DNA from: Dichetophora obliterata
Lineage: Eukaryota > Arthropoda > Insecta > Diptera > Sciomyzidae
Assembly: GCA_963920525.1 (NCBI GenBank)
Contig: OY986436.1
Coordinates: 185,025,496-185,089,495, forward strand
Direction of reading: 5' to 3'
DNA: 64,000 nt
The position numbers and the translations under genes are program-made. Within the stretch, counting starts at the first letter, position 1; each line of letters opens with the position of its first letter. Shown one piece after another: positions 1 to 10,620 of the stretch. Under the pieces are notes generated by a model. That model saw only the letters and a program-made list of their open reading frames with translations. It was not told the origin of the DNA and did not search any database.

Positions 1-3000
1 GGTGGTGGTCGTTTGAGTCTTAATGTTTATCATATTCGAAATTGTGTTAATAAGCCAAAAATGCAACATTGTACCAAATTTCATTGGAATCGGTTGATGT
101 TTGAATGTTTTATTTTTTGTTTCAGATTGTACGGAAGGGGCAGGGGAGGCAGTAGATATGCACCATTTCTTATAATTTTCTAAATAGAACCAAAAACGCC
201 TTTGTACCAAATTTTATCAAAATCCGTCTGCGTTTTCTATTTTCGAAAAAAGAATGCATGAAATCAAAACACTGTGCAATGTCTATTAAATTTTATATAT
301 ATATATATATATTTTATTTTATGTGTACATATTACTAATTTGAAAACAAAATCAATTTTATATACAACTTTTTCATGTTATTAATTGTATATGTATTTTT
401 TTTTATAAGTAATCTGTCTTTTAAAAAACAAACATTTGTGAAATAACTTCTTACACAATCTTAATTGTATAAAACGTTAACGTTGTGTATCCTGGGCCAA
501 ATCCAACACATAATATATTTTTAACCCAACAGACCAGCACACAAGCTATAGATTTACCACTACGTTAACAGAAGACTTAAGCAACAAACTTGCTGCATAA
601 TCTTAATGCTTAAAATTTTAAATTTTACTGCATAAGTTCTTAAAACATTTCAACAAAATTAAGTTGGCTGCATCACCTAATTTACAGCTAATAACTAAGA
701 CATTTTCTGTTCTTATAACTATTTTTATCACTCAATACTGCTTATCTTCAGCAGAAACGTATTTATTGAAAAATTTGATACTAATATAATTAAATTCTGT
801 CTCATAATGAACTCACAAGCTACTCAGTGAGTTCGCTTCACTTAATAGCACACACGCACACACATACACACACACATATGTGACTAGCATTTTAAATTAA
901 ACATTTTAGTTTCTGATTTTATGCTAGAAAGAAAAAATCGAATATCAAAGAAAATTGATTTCAAACTGAAATATAAATTAGTTTTACAGTGGAAAAGCGT
1001 ACAATTTACGAGATGCCATAAAAACTATGATGGCGGCTGCTCAATGCCACACATGGGAGCATGTCTTGGTATTAGTATTTAATTTATAATAGAACCACGG
1101 AGGAAAGGTTGGCCTGAGTTATGCACACACAATAAAATGGCATAGAGATAGATAGGAAATATAAAGAATACATATTTGAGAGTTTTGTTGAAAGCAGCAG
1201 CAGAAAGTGGCACAAGCATGTTTTAGGGCTGCCAAAGAATGTTTGAGCCAAGAGCAAAGAAAAATTTATAAAAAAAAATAAAAAGTTCACTACCTGCGGT
1301 TCGGGCATTAGTTATTGTAGAGGGAAAAAATAAAAGAAATCGAATAAAGCGCTCTAATGAAAACATCAACATAGACCAGAGATCAACGGCAATAGAATTT
1401 GTCTCCGCATAAAAGAAGCTTAGATTGGATAAAAAAAGTACTCAAAACATTCTATTCTAATGGCGCGCATTGTTTTTGTCATAAGTTACAAGTTTTTCAA
1501 ATTTTAATATTCAATGCTGATGATGGCTTTGCCTAAGTTTTTTGGTCAACTTCGTGTTAACAAGTTGATGACTAAGTACTTTTTATTTTATTTTTTTTTC
1601 ACCTGGGAATAAAACTTGTTAGCTGTATAATTTTAAGTGTAATTTTCTGATTGGCAGATAAGCAAAACTTAAGGGTTCTTCTGGTGGATTTTATAAGAAC
1701 ATTGTTGTAACAAAACATTATTCTGTAAATTCTCTTGTATTAATTTTTGTTCATTAGAGATGCGTACAAAATGATAAAACCCAATTTTTCTACAATTGAG
1801 AGAAGAAAAATTAAAGTCACGGTTCAAAGTTGATTTCACGAAATACCACAACCAATTATAAATAAATTAAAAAAACACACAATTGTATAGCATGAAGTGA
1901 ACATTAAACATTTTGTTGGATTGTTCGTATAAAAAATGTTTTTATTTATTTGAATAAAGTTAACTATAATTGATGAGTTTTTGGATTGAATTGAAGGCGC
2001 TGCGTTGAAGCTTAGAATGCGGCAGCGCATAGTTATGTGCGTAACGCAAAACAAAAAACTTGAGTAACGAACTGCCTGTTAAAAGCACTCATTGAACTGA
2101 GTAAAAAGCTGAACAAAGGCTGTGCAAGTTGAAAATAATTTTCGATAAATCAAGGCAGCGAAAAAAATAACAAAATTTTGATTAATTGTTCAAGAACAGT
2201 AGAAAAAATTTTTACTAAATTCCTAAGCAACAAACTTCTTCTTAATTTTTGTTTTATAAAAATAACTGCTTGTTTGAATTACAGATTAAAAAAAAATAGT
2301 TCGGGCGTTTCGTGACATTTAGAGGAGGATAGTTGTACTATGATTTTTGCGCTCGTCTGCTTTTACAGCATTTATTATGCAAGCTTTGATAGCTTTTACA
2401 TAACCATGGTACCATTCCATAGAAAAAGAGCAAATAGAATATATTAGCGTAAAAGTTTGATAATAAGAATAATTTATGTTCATACTTCCTATAATCCAAG
2501 TAAAACAGTCCAAAGAATATTGAAAATGAAAAGGATTGAAAAAAGTTAAAGATTGATATTTTGAAGACATTTATTTTTCTCAAAAAATCAAGCTTTAAAA
2601 ATTATGTATGTAAAAACTTTATCAAAATATCTCGTTACGTTCAAAAGTTATCGTTTGAGACTATTTAAATACTATTTGACTATAAATAGTATATAATAAA
2701 ATCATTTGGAGCCTTAAAAAAATTAAACAAGCACCATTGTTAAAAATTTTTAAAAAGGTACTTTAAACAAATCATACTTGCCATGGTAACTACCTGAAAG
2801 GAAAAAAAAAATAGATGCGTCGTTGGACACACGAGAGAAGCGAAGCTTTTTCACAGTTTTATAGATTTGTTAATTTATTATTTTTTTTATAATAAAATAA
2901 TTTTTAAATTCAAAAATTTGAAATAACATAAAATTAATAAAAAAAACACAAGTTATTATCACACCAGTAGATTTTATTACTTACCATTATTATTTTATTT

Positions 3001-3053
3001 CATTACATATACATCCATTTTTGAATTATTTTTGTAAATGTTTTCAATTATTA
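1..3053. other. AT-rich non-coding stretch, no recognised gene
   Basis: I see no family motif in the short ORFs of this stretch. A (TA)n run lies at 294-312 and a (CA)n run at about 848-878. A copy of a CTTAAG-centred motif that recurs through the window is at 570-596. Homopolymer A and T tracts are frequent. It is probably host intergenic or intronic DNA, but an old transposon too decayed to recognise cannot be excluded. Confidence 0.5.
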
Positions 3054-4775
3054 TTATCGAATTTTATTAATGAAATTTAGGGGTTTATGATAACTGAAAT
3101 AGCAAACGTATGTTATGGATGTTATGTCGGCAATATGTCTAGAAAATACTTCTTCAATAGTTATTCCTAATCGTGTTGTACAAATATTTGGATCGCTTAT
3201 TATTTGTAAATTAAATTTATCAAAAAGGAATTGTTTTAGCGCCTTTGGCGATTCATATCTAAAATCGCAATTAAAATCTCCCCCAAAAACAATTGGCATT
3301 TTGTGATAATTAACATTAAGTTCAATGGAACCTGCTCGTGTATAACATAAAAGAGATCTGTATACAAATTTTATTATGCTATCGATTTTCTTTTTTCGGT
3401 CGTATTATGAGGTGAAATGTAAATCGAAATCATCAAAATATGTTGTCCATTAGGACCTATCATTTCTGCAGAACATACTTCTCCAATTTTTGAAATATCA
3501 GCGGAAAAATTTTGTAGCTGAAGTCTGTTTAAATATATTGACATATTCCCAGTGACTGTATTGTACTAATCTTTATTATAATAACAATAAATTACAACTC
3601 CTCCAGAACGACAACTATTTCTCTGAAATTGAGATATACAAGTGAAATTAGTGATATCGATACTTTCATCTGTTTGCATTTTTGTTTCTGATTGCAATAT
3701 AATGTCACAGATTTGAGTTAGAGAATCGGTAAGATCTTGAGAATGCGCATGGAGACTCTGATAACTTAAAGTCATTACAGAAAAGAACTGTTTGCTCTCT
3801 ATCTCTATTTTTTAAAGTAATATATTTAGTTTCTAATTTGTTAAGAGATATTCTTTAAAATTCTCGAATTAAATCCACTTTAGAAAAATCATTTCGCCTT
3901 CCACGATGAAATATAAATTGTTGAGGGTTGTCATCAGAAGTTGTGATGAAAAGTCCGTCAATACTAGTAACATGAGACAAAGCGACGTAGAGTAATTGCA
4001 AGGAATGCTTTTTCGTAAACAATCTGCAAATGATCCACTCTGTGACTTATGAATAGTTTCTGCCATTGCAGGAATTAATGGAAAATGACTTCTTGTAACT
4101 GTGATTGTTTTATTTTTATTGAGAGGTATGCTACTGTTTTTTCGTAGTATTGGCACAGCACTTCTTCCAACTTGAATTGATTGAGCGTCAGCAGAAGCTT
4201 TCATTCTTGTTTTCTGACCAATTTTAGACTCATCGAATTCCAGCCAAACTTTTTTAACCTGGTCATTCTGGTCAATTTCAATGTACACTTGTTTACCAAT
4301 AGCCCCATTTTCCAAACTATCGCTTACATTAATATTTGTTGTTATTAGATAATGTTTATTGATGACAAAAACAATTTCAGAAGGTAAACCACCTGTATTG
4401 ATGACTTTCAAATTATGCAATTTTTGTTTAAATGCTTGTAATTGTTCATTATTTTTACATCCACTAATGTTATCTATTGCAGAGGAAATTTTGTTATGTG
4501 CTATTGTGCGTAAGATAGAATTATTAAATAAATCTACAGCAGCATTACTAAAAAATAATCTTATTCCATTTGGATATAGGCGGCTGGCAGTTTCCTTCGT
4601 AAAAAATCAACTCTCTACTAAATGTAACTCATTTTGCTCAAGTTTTTTACCATCCCCAATCTTCGTTAGCAATGACGAAAACTAATTATTACTTTGCCGC
4701 ATAACTTGTGTCAATTCATAAAATTTCAGTTCCAGCAGTTCTTGAAGTTAGTTCGGGAACAGAATATTCTCGTCG
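3054..4775 (-). pseudogene. Helentron RepHel helicase C-terminus plus endonuclease domain, broken
   Basis: Remnant of the large rolling-circle transposon protein that joins a Pif1-like DNA helicase to a C-terminal endonuclease/exonuclease/phosphatase (EEP) domain, an order known from helentrons. Reading down the minus strand, 4775-4610 matches the helicase region (LTQVMRQ, FSSLLTKIGDGKKL), 4606-4421 continues with SRLYPNGIRLFFSNAAVD, and 4420-4020 holds LITTNINVSDSLENGAIG and the late helicase motif FPLIPAMAETIHKSQSGSF. After a frameshift near 4015 the next motif, LLYVALSHVTSIDGL, is readable to about 3858. The EEP part is at 3775-3566 (SETKMQTDESIDI, RSGGVVIY) and 3299-3054 (GGDFNCDF, SYHKPL), separated by a decayed stretch. 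In-frame stops at 4607-4609, about 4680 and about 4750 and the frameshift make it non-functional. The Rep nuclease domain is absent; a poly-T/A tract (4777-4803) marks the upstream edge. Confidence 0.85.
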
Positions 4776-5153
4776 ACAAAAAAAAAAACAAAAAAAAAAA
4801 CACGTACTTACCGATGTTAATGACAATGGTAGTAAGTAGAAGTAACATTTGATTTGTTATATTTTTTGCTGATTTTGTTGTTTTGATAGCCAATACACAA
4901 TCCTTTTATTTAATAGATTAATGTGATATGCACCATAGCTTCACGCATTCAAATGTAGGATAGCTAATGTACAATTCTTTAATAGATTCTTGTCATCTAT
5001 GAAACATAGCTTCAGTTAATACTTAACCCTTAAATGCTCATGAACGTCGATTTTGAAGAAAAAATTTAATAAAGTGGTTAACGATTAGAAAATAACAATT
5101 GCGTACCAGGTTTTCCGGAAAAACTTTTTTTTTAGAAGTTATTTAGAAAAAAC

Positions 5154-5182
5154 TGGTTGTATCTTAAAAGATACAATGAGCA
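5154..5182. repeat. piggyBac subterminal palindromic unit, copy 1
   Basis: Contains the 16-bp perfect palindrome GTATCTTAAAAGATAC flanked by TGGTT and AATGAGCA. Related copies are at 7666-7694 (inverted) and 8014-8042. Location near the ends suggests a transposase-binding or hairpin role, which is inference. Confidence 0.8.
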
Positions 5183-5451
5183 GTCATCCGCATCCTAATT
5201 TGAAGAGATATTATACACAGAAGAAGTAAATAAAAGATCTAATTTTTAGTTTTAAATTTTTTTTATTTATTAAAAACTATGCAAATCAATATTAATAAGA
5301 GCACAGAAAATTAAATACAAAAACAAACAAATACATAGATTATTTAATTCAAATTATTATTATCACAAAAATAAGGTAAGAATACAAAATTAGATATCTT
5401 TTTCTTCAGTTTAATCACGAAAAGTAAAGAAAGCATACAAAATAAAAATCT

Positions 5452-7209
5452 TTATATGTGATGATAATCATAAAAGCAATTTTTTTCAGAAGTTAAACAT
5501 AAATTAATCTTACACTTTGAGCAAAACATCTTTGTTTGTCCAGAGCAGTTTGGCAGCTTGCATCTTCCTTTTTTGTCCATAGTAGTCCAATGATCGATCA
5601 TGTCTAGTCTGGTGTCTTTGGGTGGAGCTGGTTGCACATTCGGCTTCCGACGTTTTTCTTCGATTTCCTTTTCAAGAGGTGGACGACCACGCACAGGAGC
5701 AGCTTTTGTATTGCATGAAAACAATGCATCAGCAACCTCCAACTTAAAATCCACCAATCTCATATCTGATTTTTTTTTATCTTTGTTTATTCTCCTGTGT
5801 AGAAGCCAGGCATTTACACAAGTCATGTCAAGAAGATGATAAAATAGGCGGTGTGTCCACTTTCGGCTTTTCATTAATATTTTGTGGCGGCCCATCGAGC
5901 TGTCCATTAAATCCACACCGCCCATATGACAGTTATAATCTTTTATGATTTGTGGACAAGGAATATTTTTGACAGATTTTTCCTTTTTGTCAAATCGCTT
6001 CACTGTTAAAGGTTGCGTCTGCGCATTATTGGTGTCAATTATCGGTTTAGTCCCAACGTAAGTGGAAACCAGATTAACAATTCTGTTGTCTTTCCATGAA
6101 AGTGTTGTTACATCGACACCATAGATATTGGAAATAAATTCCTGACTCGAACCACGTTCAAATTTCAACATTACTTTCTCATCGGGGAGCTTGCAATTTT
6201 TAATCCTATTGCGTCTGATAGTACCTATAGCTAGTATACCCTGTGTTCTCAAATATACTAATAATGGAACTGTTGTACAAAAATTGTCAAAGTATACTAT
6301 ATGGTTTAAGAAACAAGGAACTTCACGAAGCAATCTGACAACTATATTTTCAGAGGATTGTAGATCAGGTTCTTCTTCAGCAATCATCTCAAAAGATCCG
6401 GTATACACTTCAAATTTGTAAGCGTAACCTAAAGTATCACACATTACATAAAATTTAAAGCCCCATTTTTTAGGCTTATTTGCCAAGTATTGTTTCATAT
6501 AGCTTCCAATTTTTGTGGAGCACATTTGCTCATCCACACACAATCTGTCTAGTTTTGGTACACTGCCAAAAGTTATATTTAGAGCATCAATAACTGGTCG
6601 GATAAGGTAAAGCCTATCGCGAGTAGGATCAGTTTGAGCAGGTTGTTCAGCTTTATCATTAAAATGGAGTACTTCCCGAATTTTTTCAAATCGTCTCCTG
6701 GTCATTTGATTTTTTATAACATCTACGCAACGGTGATTATTTTCTGACCAATAGTCTCTCGAGTTTGGAAGCTTATGATACGTCATATAGAAGAGAATTC
6801 CGATAAATTTACGCAGGTCGAAAACATTGAAGCTGAATGCTTTGTCTATTCCGGCATATTTTAAAGTCTCTTCAACAATATGTTCCTCCAAAGTCCGTGG
6901 AAACAAATAGCACCAAACTTTGTATGGAGTTTCCAAATTCTTTATATTGCCTGGAAGACTACTATCACCTCCAAATCGAACTTGTTGGTCATTAAACTGC
7001 AGATTACCCTTCTTCCATAAAACCCTTTCAAATTCAGAAGATTTGGGATTTATTATAACATCACGAAACTCGGAAGCAAAAGAGCTCCAAATGTTTGTAT
7101 GACTGACCGCGTTACAGGTTTGTGAAACAGAAGTTGATGGTGTCAAATCAAACGAATCCGTTTGAACCTCTGTCGATAATCCCTGATCATTATCATTTTG
7201 AGAAAAGAA
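5452..7209 (-). CDS. piggyBac transposase, catalytic part
   Basis: DDE-type transposase that excises and inserts the element at TTAA. Counting from the leucine codon TTG at 7146, the DDD catalytic set is visible as VDEQM (Asp205), VYFDNF (Asp287) and GGVDLMD (Asp412). A C-terminal cysteine-rich finger follows (CKLPNCSGQTKMFCSKCK and a later Cys/His group), as in piggyBac proteins. The open frame runs upstream to a stop at 7210-7212; there is no ATG at 7146, so the frame does not start there. It continues the acidic N-terminal ORF at 7472-7143, from which it is separated by a single frameshift at a T-rich spot around 7200-7210. The total length then fits the family. The frameshift may be a true mutation or a sequencing error. 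Confidence 0.93.
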   Translation of the reverse strand, partial: FFSQNDNDQGLSTEVQTDSFDLTPSTSVSQTCNAVSHTNIWSSFASEFRDVIINPKSSEFERVLWKKGNLQFNDQQVRFGGDSSLPGNIKNLETPYKVWCYLFPRTLEEHIVEETLKYAGIDKAFSFNVFDLRKFIGILFYMTYHKLPNSRDYWSENNHRCVDVIKNQMTRRRFEKIREVLHFNDKAEQPAQTDPTRDRLYLIRPVIDALNITFGSVPKLDRLCVDEQMCSTKIGSYMKQYLANKPKKWGFKFYVMCDTLGYAYKFEVYTGSFEMIAEEEPDLQSSENIVVRLLREVPCFLNHIVYFDNFCTTVPLLVYLRTQGILAIGTIRRNRIKNCKLPDEKVMLKFERGSSQEFISNIYGVDVTTLSWKDNRIVNLVSTYVGTKPIIDTNNAQTQPLTVKRFDKKEKSVKNIPCPQIIKDYNCHMGGVDLMDSSMGRHKILMKSRKWTHRLFYHLLDMTCVNAWLLHRRINKDKKKSDMRLVDFKLEVADALFSCNTKAAPVRGRPPLEKEIEEKRRKPNVQPAPPKDTRLDMIDHWTTMDKKGRCKLPNCSGQTKMFCSKCKINLCLTSEKNCFYDYHHI

Positions 7210-7472
7210 CTATGTACGGATGCATTCAGATCAATCTCATCCTCAGTCTCATCGTCGGTATAATTTTCGTTGATAATCAAAGGCATGCTACCTGCGCCTT
7301 GGTAATTATCCAAAATTTTATTTTTTTTTCCTAATGGATTTACATGAAACTCATCACTATCAGAATCGCTATTATCAGTGCTATTGTAAGAAATATCTTC
7401 GCTATTGCACAATAACTCGCACACTTCTTCATCAGTCATATTGACTCTACCAACCCTTGTAAAACTTGACAT
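7143..7472 (-). CDS. piggyBac transposase N-terminus, out of frame with the rest
   Basis: Starts at an ATG at 7472 and encodes an acidic, low-complexity N-terminal region (DNSDSDSDEFHVNPLG, TDDETEDEIDL), the usual character of the poorly conserved start of piggyBac transposases. The meaningful reading ends around SSVHSSF-like sequence near 7205; the last ~20 residues are translated in the wrong frame. The codons for ND-repeat and GLSTE that follow naturally are found in the other frame, leading straight into the catalytic ORF. It is therefore the 5' part of the same gene. Confidence 0.85.
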   Translation of the reverse strand: MSSFTRVGRVNMTDEEVCELLCNSEDISYNSTDNSDSDSDEFHVNPLGKKNKILDNYQGAGSMPLIINENYTDDETEDEIDLNASVHSSFLKMIMIRDYRQRFKRIRLI

Positions 7473-7665
7473 GACTCTTTAAAAAAAAAAATTAAGTTTT
7501 AAAAATACGTTCATATATAATTTAGAAATATTTATAGTATTACCAATTATCAGTATTTTCTCAAAAAACAATGAACCTGCTCCTTTAAAGCATAAAGCGT
7601 AAATGAAAATGAACACAAATACAGTGCAAATTCAAAAGCAAACAAATGTAATATTTGTGGGGCAA

Positions 7666-7694
7666 TGCTCATTGTATCTTTAAAGATACAACCA
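7666..7694. repeat. piggyBac subterminal palindromic unit, copy 2 (inverted)
   Basis: Inverted match to 5154-5182 over 29 bp with one difference in the palindrome centre (TTTAAAG instead of TTTTAAG). It lies about 190 bp upstream of the transposase ATG, so it could also bear on expression. Confidence 0.8.
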
Positions 7695-8013
7695 TTTAAT
7701 GACGCCTATTGGCCGGGTTTGGAAAATAATTTTTTTAAAACTTTTTGGATCACTACTAGATAAATCATTACTCTGCCCAATATTTTTTTTTTACCTCAAT
7801 TAGAACCCTGATCTGAGATTTTACACGGTAAATAATTGGTTTTATTTAAATCTGCTCCATTTTATTTTTTCAACTTTTATCTTCAATTAAAGGAAAAGTT
7901 TGACAAATTTTTACATAAGTATATTTTTCAATAAAGTGTTTGGTTCTTCTTAATGCGCTTTTGCAGTTTAAATTATATTTTAAATCAAAATAAAAGCGTG
8001 CGAATTTTTTTAA

Positions 8014-8042
8014 TGGTTGTATCTTAAAAGATACCAGGAGCA
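8014..8042. repeat. piggyBac subterminal palindromic unit, copy 3, adjoining the right TIR
   Basis: Same palindrome and TGGTT flank as copy 1, running directly into the right terminal repeat (GAGCATTTAAGGG). Only this end has the palindrome immediately next to the TIR, so the ends are asymmetric, as known for piggyBac. Confidence 0.8.
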
Positions 8043-8075
8043 TTTAAGGGTTAATATTAAATAAACTCTCATAGT

Positions 8076-8150
8076 CAACGAAGGTTTTTGGATCAGTTGG
8101 TAGTGTATAAGACTGTCAATCGAAAGGGTACGAGTTCAATTCTCATTGCT
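8076..8150 (+). repeat. tRNA-like sequence, probable SINE head or tRNA relic
   Basis: Just outside the piggyBac element. TGGATCAGTTGG fits an RNA polymerase III A box and GAGTTCAATTC fits a B box, about 40 bp apart as in tRNA genes. The arms do not pair well enough for a functional tRNA, so a tRNA-derived SINE head or relic is more likely. Confidence 0.45.
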
Positions 8151-10424
8151 AACAAAGAAATATTTATATTAATTTTATATTCTCTTGTTACAATCGACAC
8201 AAAAAGCAACAAAAATGGTAAGAAAAAGGTGTTTGGAAAAAAGTGTCGTTTTTCAGATTTCACTCAAGCAAATCACAAAACGAGGCGTAAAAAGCTTCGC
8301 TTCAAAAACAACTTCTGACGGGCCAGTTAGTATATTTTTAAAGAGCGTATCTTTTTTGTTAAAAAAAATTTTAATGCTAACTCTTAATTGAGCAGGAAAG
8401 AAGTCTTAGAAGATTTGTTAGATGAACAAGAGGCTCTAGTATCAAGACAGGGATACAAAAAATACTAAAATGCTCTTCGTAAATCTTTGTTTATATATAT
8501 ATATAAGCTGCAGCAAGCATATATAAAAAATTTTTTATTAATATTTTTAGAATTAATTAAAAAGCTTTTACTACGATATTTAACAAAACTATTACAATAA
8601 TTATCAATTTTATACATAAAATCTGAAAAATTGTGAAAAAAATAATAGCTGAAGTCAAAAATTAACAAGTTTCTATAGCGACAATTTTAAATGAGACTGC
8701 TGCTATTTTTTAACATATTTTGCTTAACATAAACAGCTAAAAGCTTACTCATGCACACACACACTTTTGCAAATACATGCAAATAATCAAAGTGCTTTGC
8801 TCATGTGTTGAAACAGACAAGATTTGCCAAAGCTAAAAGTGCAAAAACGAGTAGATGTTTTGTTGCAGCCAGCCTTGCAACAAAAATTATGCAATTCAAT
8901 TTAATTTCTGTAGCACGAATTTCAACTTAAGTCAACAAAGTATGATATTTAGTTCATAGAAGAGAGGAGAGAAATGGAAAAAAAAAGATATATAAAAGTA
9001 AAACGAACGCAGTTATATAAATAAAAAAATTATAGGAGTTCAAAGTAAAACAAAGTAAATAAAGCAAAGCATGAGATTGGAAAAGCTTGTGACAAGAAGG
9101 AGTCCGGAAGTATATCTCACTGCTAGAAATCTTTCGATAATTAGTTGACATTGAAAGGAGGTCTCAAACAACACAGTTTTTATTTTTAGCCACAACTACA
9201 ACTAAAGATCTTAACTGCATGTTGCTATGTTTTTTCTTGCCACAGAGAATCTGCTGTATTTAGATTTTTTTTATATTTTGTAATAGATTGCCGTAGATTT
9301 ACTGTTAAATGTGGTCGCACGCATGTCGTGTTCTTGACATTACTTTTCTTGGCTAAGTGTAATAAAAAACTGCAACAAAATAAACGATGCTGTAAAGACA
9401 ACAAATGCACTGCTATTTGCAGTAAGTCAAAAGCTTCAAAACTATTAAGGACCAACGCATGGAAATTTAATATTATACAACTATCACTATGATTAAGTTA
9501 AATTACAGATAATTTTTGCTAAATGTTGAAAATTTGTTAAAGCAAAATGTTAAATAGCTTGTTTTCTGGCTTAAATAATCTAAACAACTTCATACTAACG
9601 TAAAGTTGAGCCTTAGATTGACAAAGTTGACGCTTGAGTTAAAAACTTTCTGAATATTACACTTAATTTGCGTTTATTTAAAAAGCCACAAAATTTGTTA
9701 GCTCAATTTATAAGGCGTCGCTAGTCACCTGCGTTATGCTTGAATTAGTTGTGGTGGCAGAAGAACTGCGATAGCGCTAAAAAACTTGTAAGCTTAACTA
9801 AATATATGCTCATGGCATTAATTAGCCACACATGCAACAATACTCTAGCTTTAAATGTGTTTGTAGAAATCATTTGGGCTGAACCCATAGAGCATACACT
9901 CAAAAAAATCTGCTTCCCTTAAATTAAGAAACTGTGACTTCAATTCATAGGCATGGGTTTTTCTATATTCTATAGAGGTTTCTCCTTCATGTAGAGAATT
10001 TTTACATGATTTAACGACCTCACATCTTGATGTCGCTGCAACGTTATCAAAACAGTTTCTTAGTTCTGAAGACAAGTTTTTACTTAAATATAAAAGATGA
10101 AGGTATGATAAAAGTTCAATATCCAAAAATTGCATACAAGCAGAAATAATTTGAATATAATTCTATAGCATGATTTCTTAAATTTGGAGAAATATAAGTT
10201 ACAATTCTTGGATATTTCATAGAAATACATGTAAGTTTTTCTTTTTTTGTAAACCACAAGTGATTAATTTTAAGGATGCTGTTCTTATATTTCTAGAAAA
10301 AATGCTTTAAAATTATTCACAAAGCGAACGATTCTTAATGAAGCAAATTAGCAAACAGGATGCTGTTTAAAATCTTAAAAAAGGTTTACTTGCAAAAATG
10401 CATAAATTTTTCCAGGGATTCGAT
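8151..10424. other. AT-rich non-coding stretch
   Basis: Mostly unassigned. Around 8221-8325 and 8395-8465 (+) short open stretches read KKCRFSDFTQANHKTRRKKL and EVLEDLLDEQEALVSRQGYK, the second after an AG-ending acceptor-like site (GAGCAG); I do not recognise them. An ATG-started 94-codon minus-strand ORF at 9851-10135 has no recognisable motif. Confidence 0.35.
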
Positions 10425-10620
10425 AAAAAATTTCTTATTTTCAAAGAAAATGTTTCTTGTAGTTATAGCCGATGATGAATAAACAGTAGAAAATTACATA
10501 TTTTCAGAGAAAATTTTTCTCGTATTTATAGCCGATGATTAATAAACGGTAGAAAATTTCTTATTTTAAGAGAAAATGTTTCTCTTAGTTATAGCCGATG
10601 ATAAATAAATAGTAGAAAAA
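10425..10620. repeat. Three tandem copies of a 63-bp unit
   Basis: Three diverged copies with the core TTATAGCCGATGAT recurring at 10463, 10526 and 10589, exactly 63 bp apart. Each unit also contains a small inverted pair (AGAGAAAAT and TTTCTC). The constant period despite sequence divergence is notable. I see no extended reading frame. Confidence 0.85.

Larger units (their letters stand above)
5027..8050 (-). mobile_element. piggyBac-family DNA transposon, near complete
   Basis: A 3024-bp cut-and-paste transposon bounded by the 13-bp perfect terminal inverted repeat CCCTTAAATGCTC (5027-5039, inverted at 8038-8050). Both sides carry the TTAA duplication typical of piggyBac (5023-5026 and 8051-8054). 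It contains a transposase in two overlapping frames (7472-5452, minus strand) and three copies of a 29-bp unit built on the palindrome GTATCTTAAAAGATAC, at 5154-5182, 7666-7694 (inverted, one mismatch) and 8014-8042. The perfect termini and nearly open transposase suggest recent insertion. Confidence 0.95.

Noticed and set aside
2319..2583. Possible chemoreceptor (Gr-like) N-terminal exon on the minus strand
   Set aside because: Hydrophobic and faintly reminiscent of gustatory receptor N-termini, but two overlapping frames look equally plausible and no conserved motif is present.
6191..6421. Plus-strand ORFs across the piggyBac transposase
   Set aside because: Shadows of the minus-strand coding sequence.
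7144..7146. TTG as the start of the piggyBac transposase
   Set aside because: TTG starts are not expected in this nuclear gene; the frame continues upstream to 7209 and joins the ATG-started N-terminal ORF across a frameshift.
8076..8150. Functional tRNA gene
   Set aside because: A and B boxes are present but the arms do not pair into a sound cloverleaf, so it is listed only as tRNA-like.
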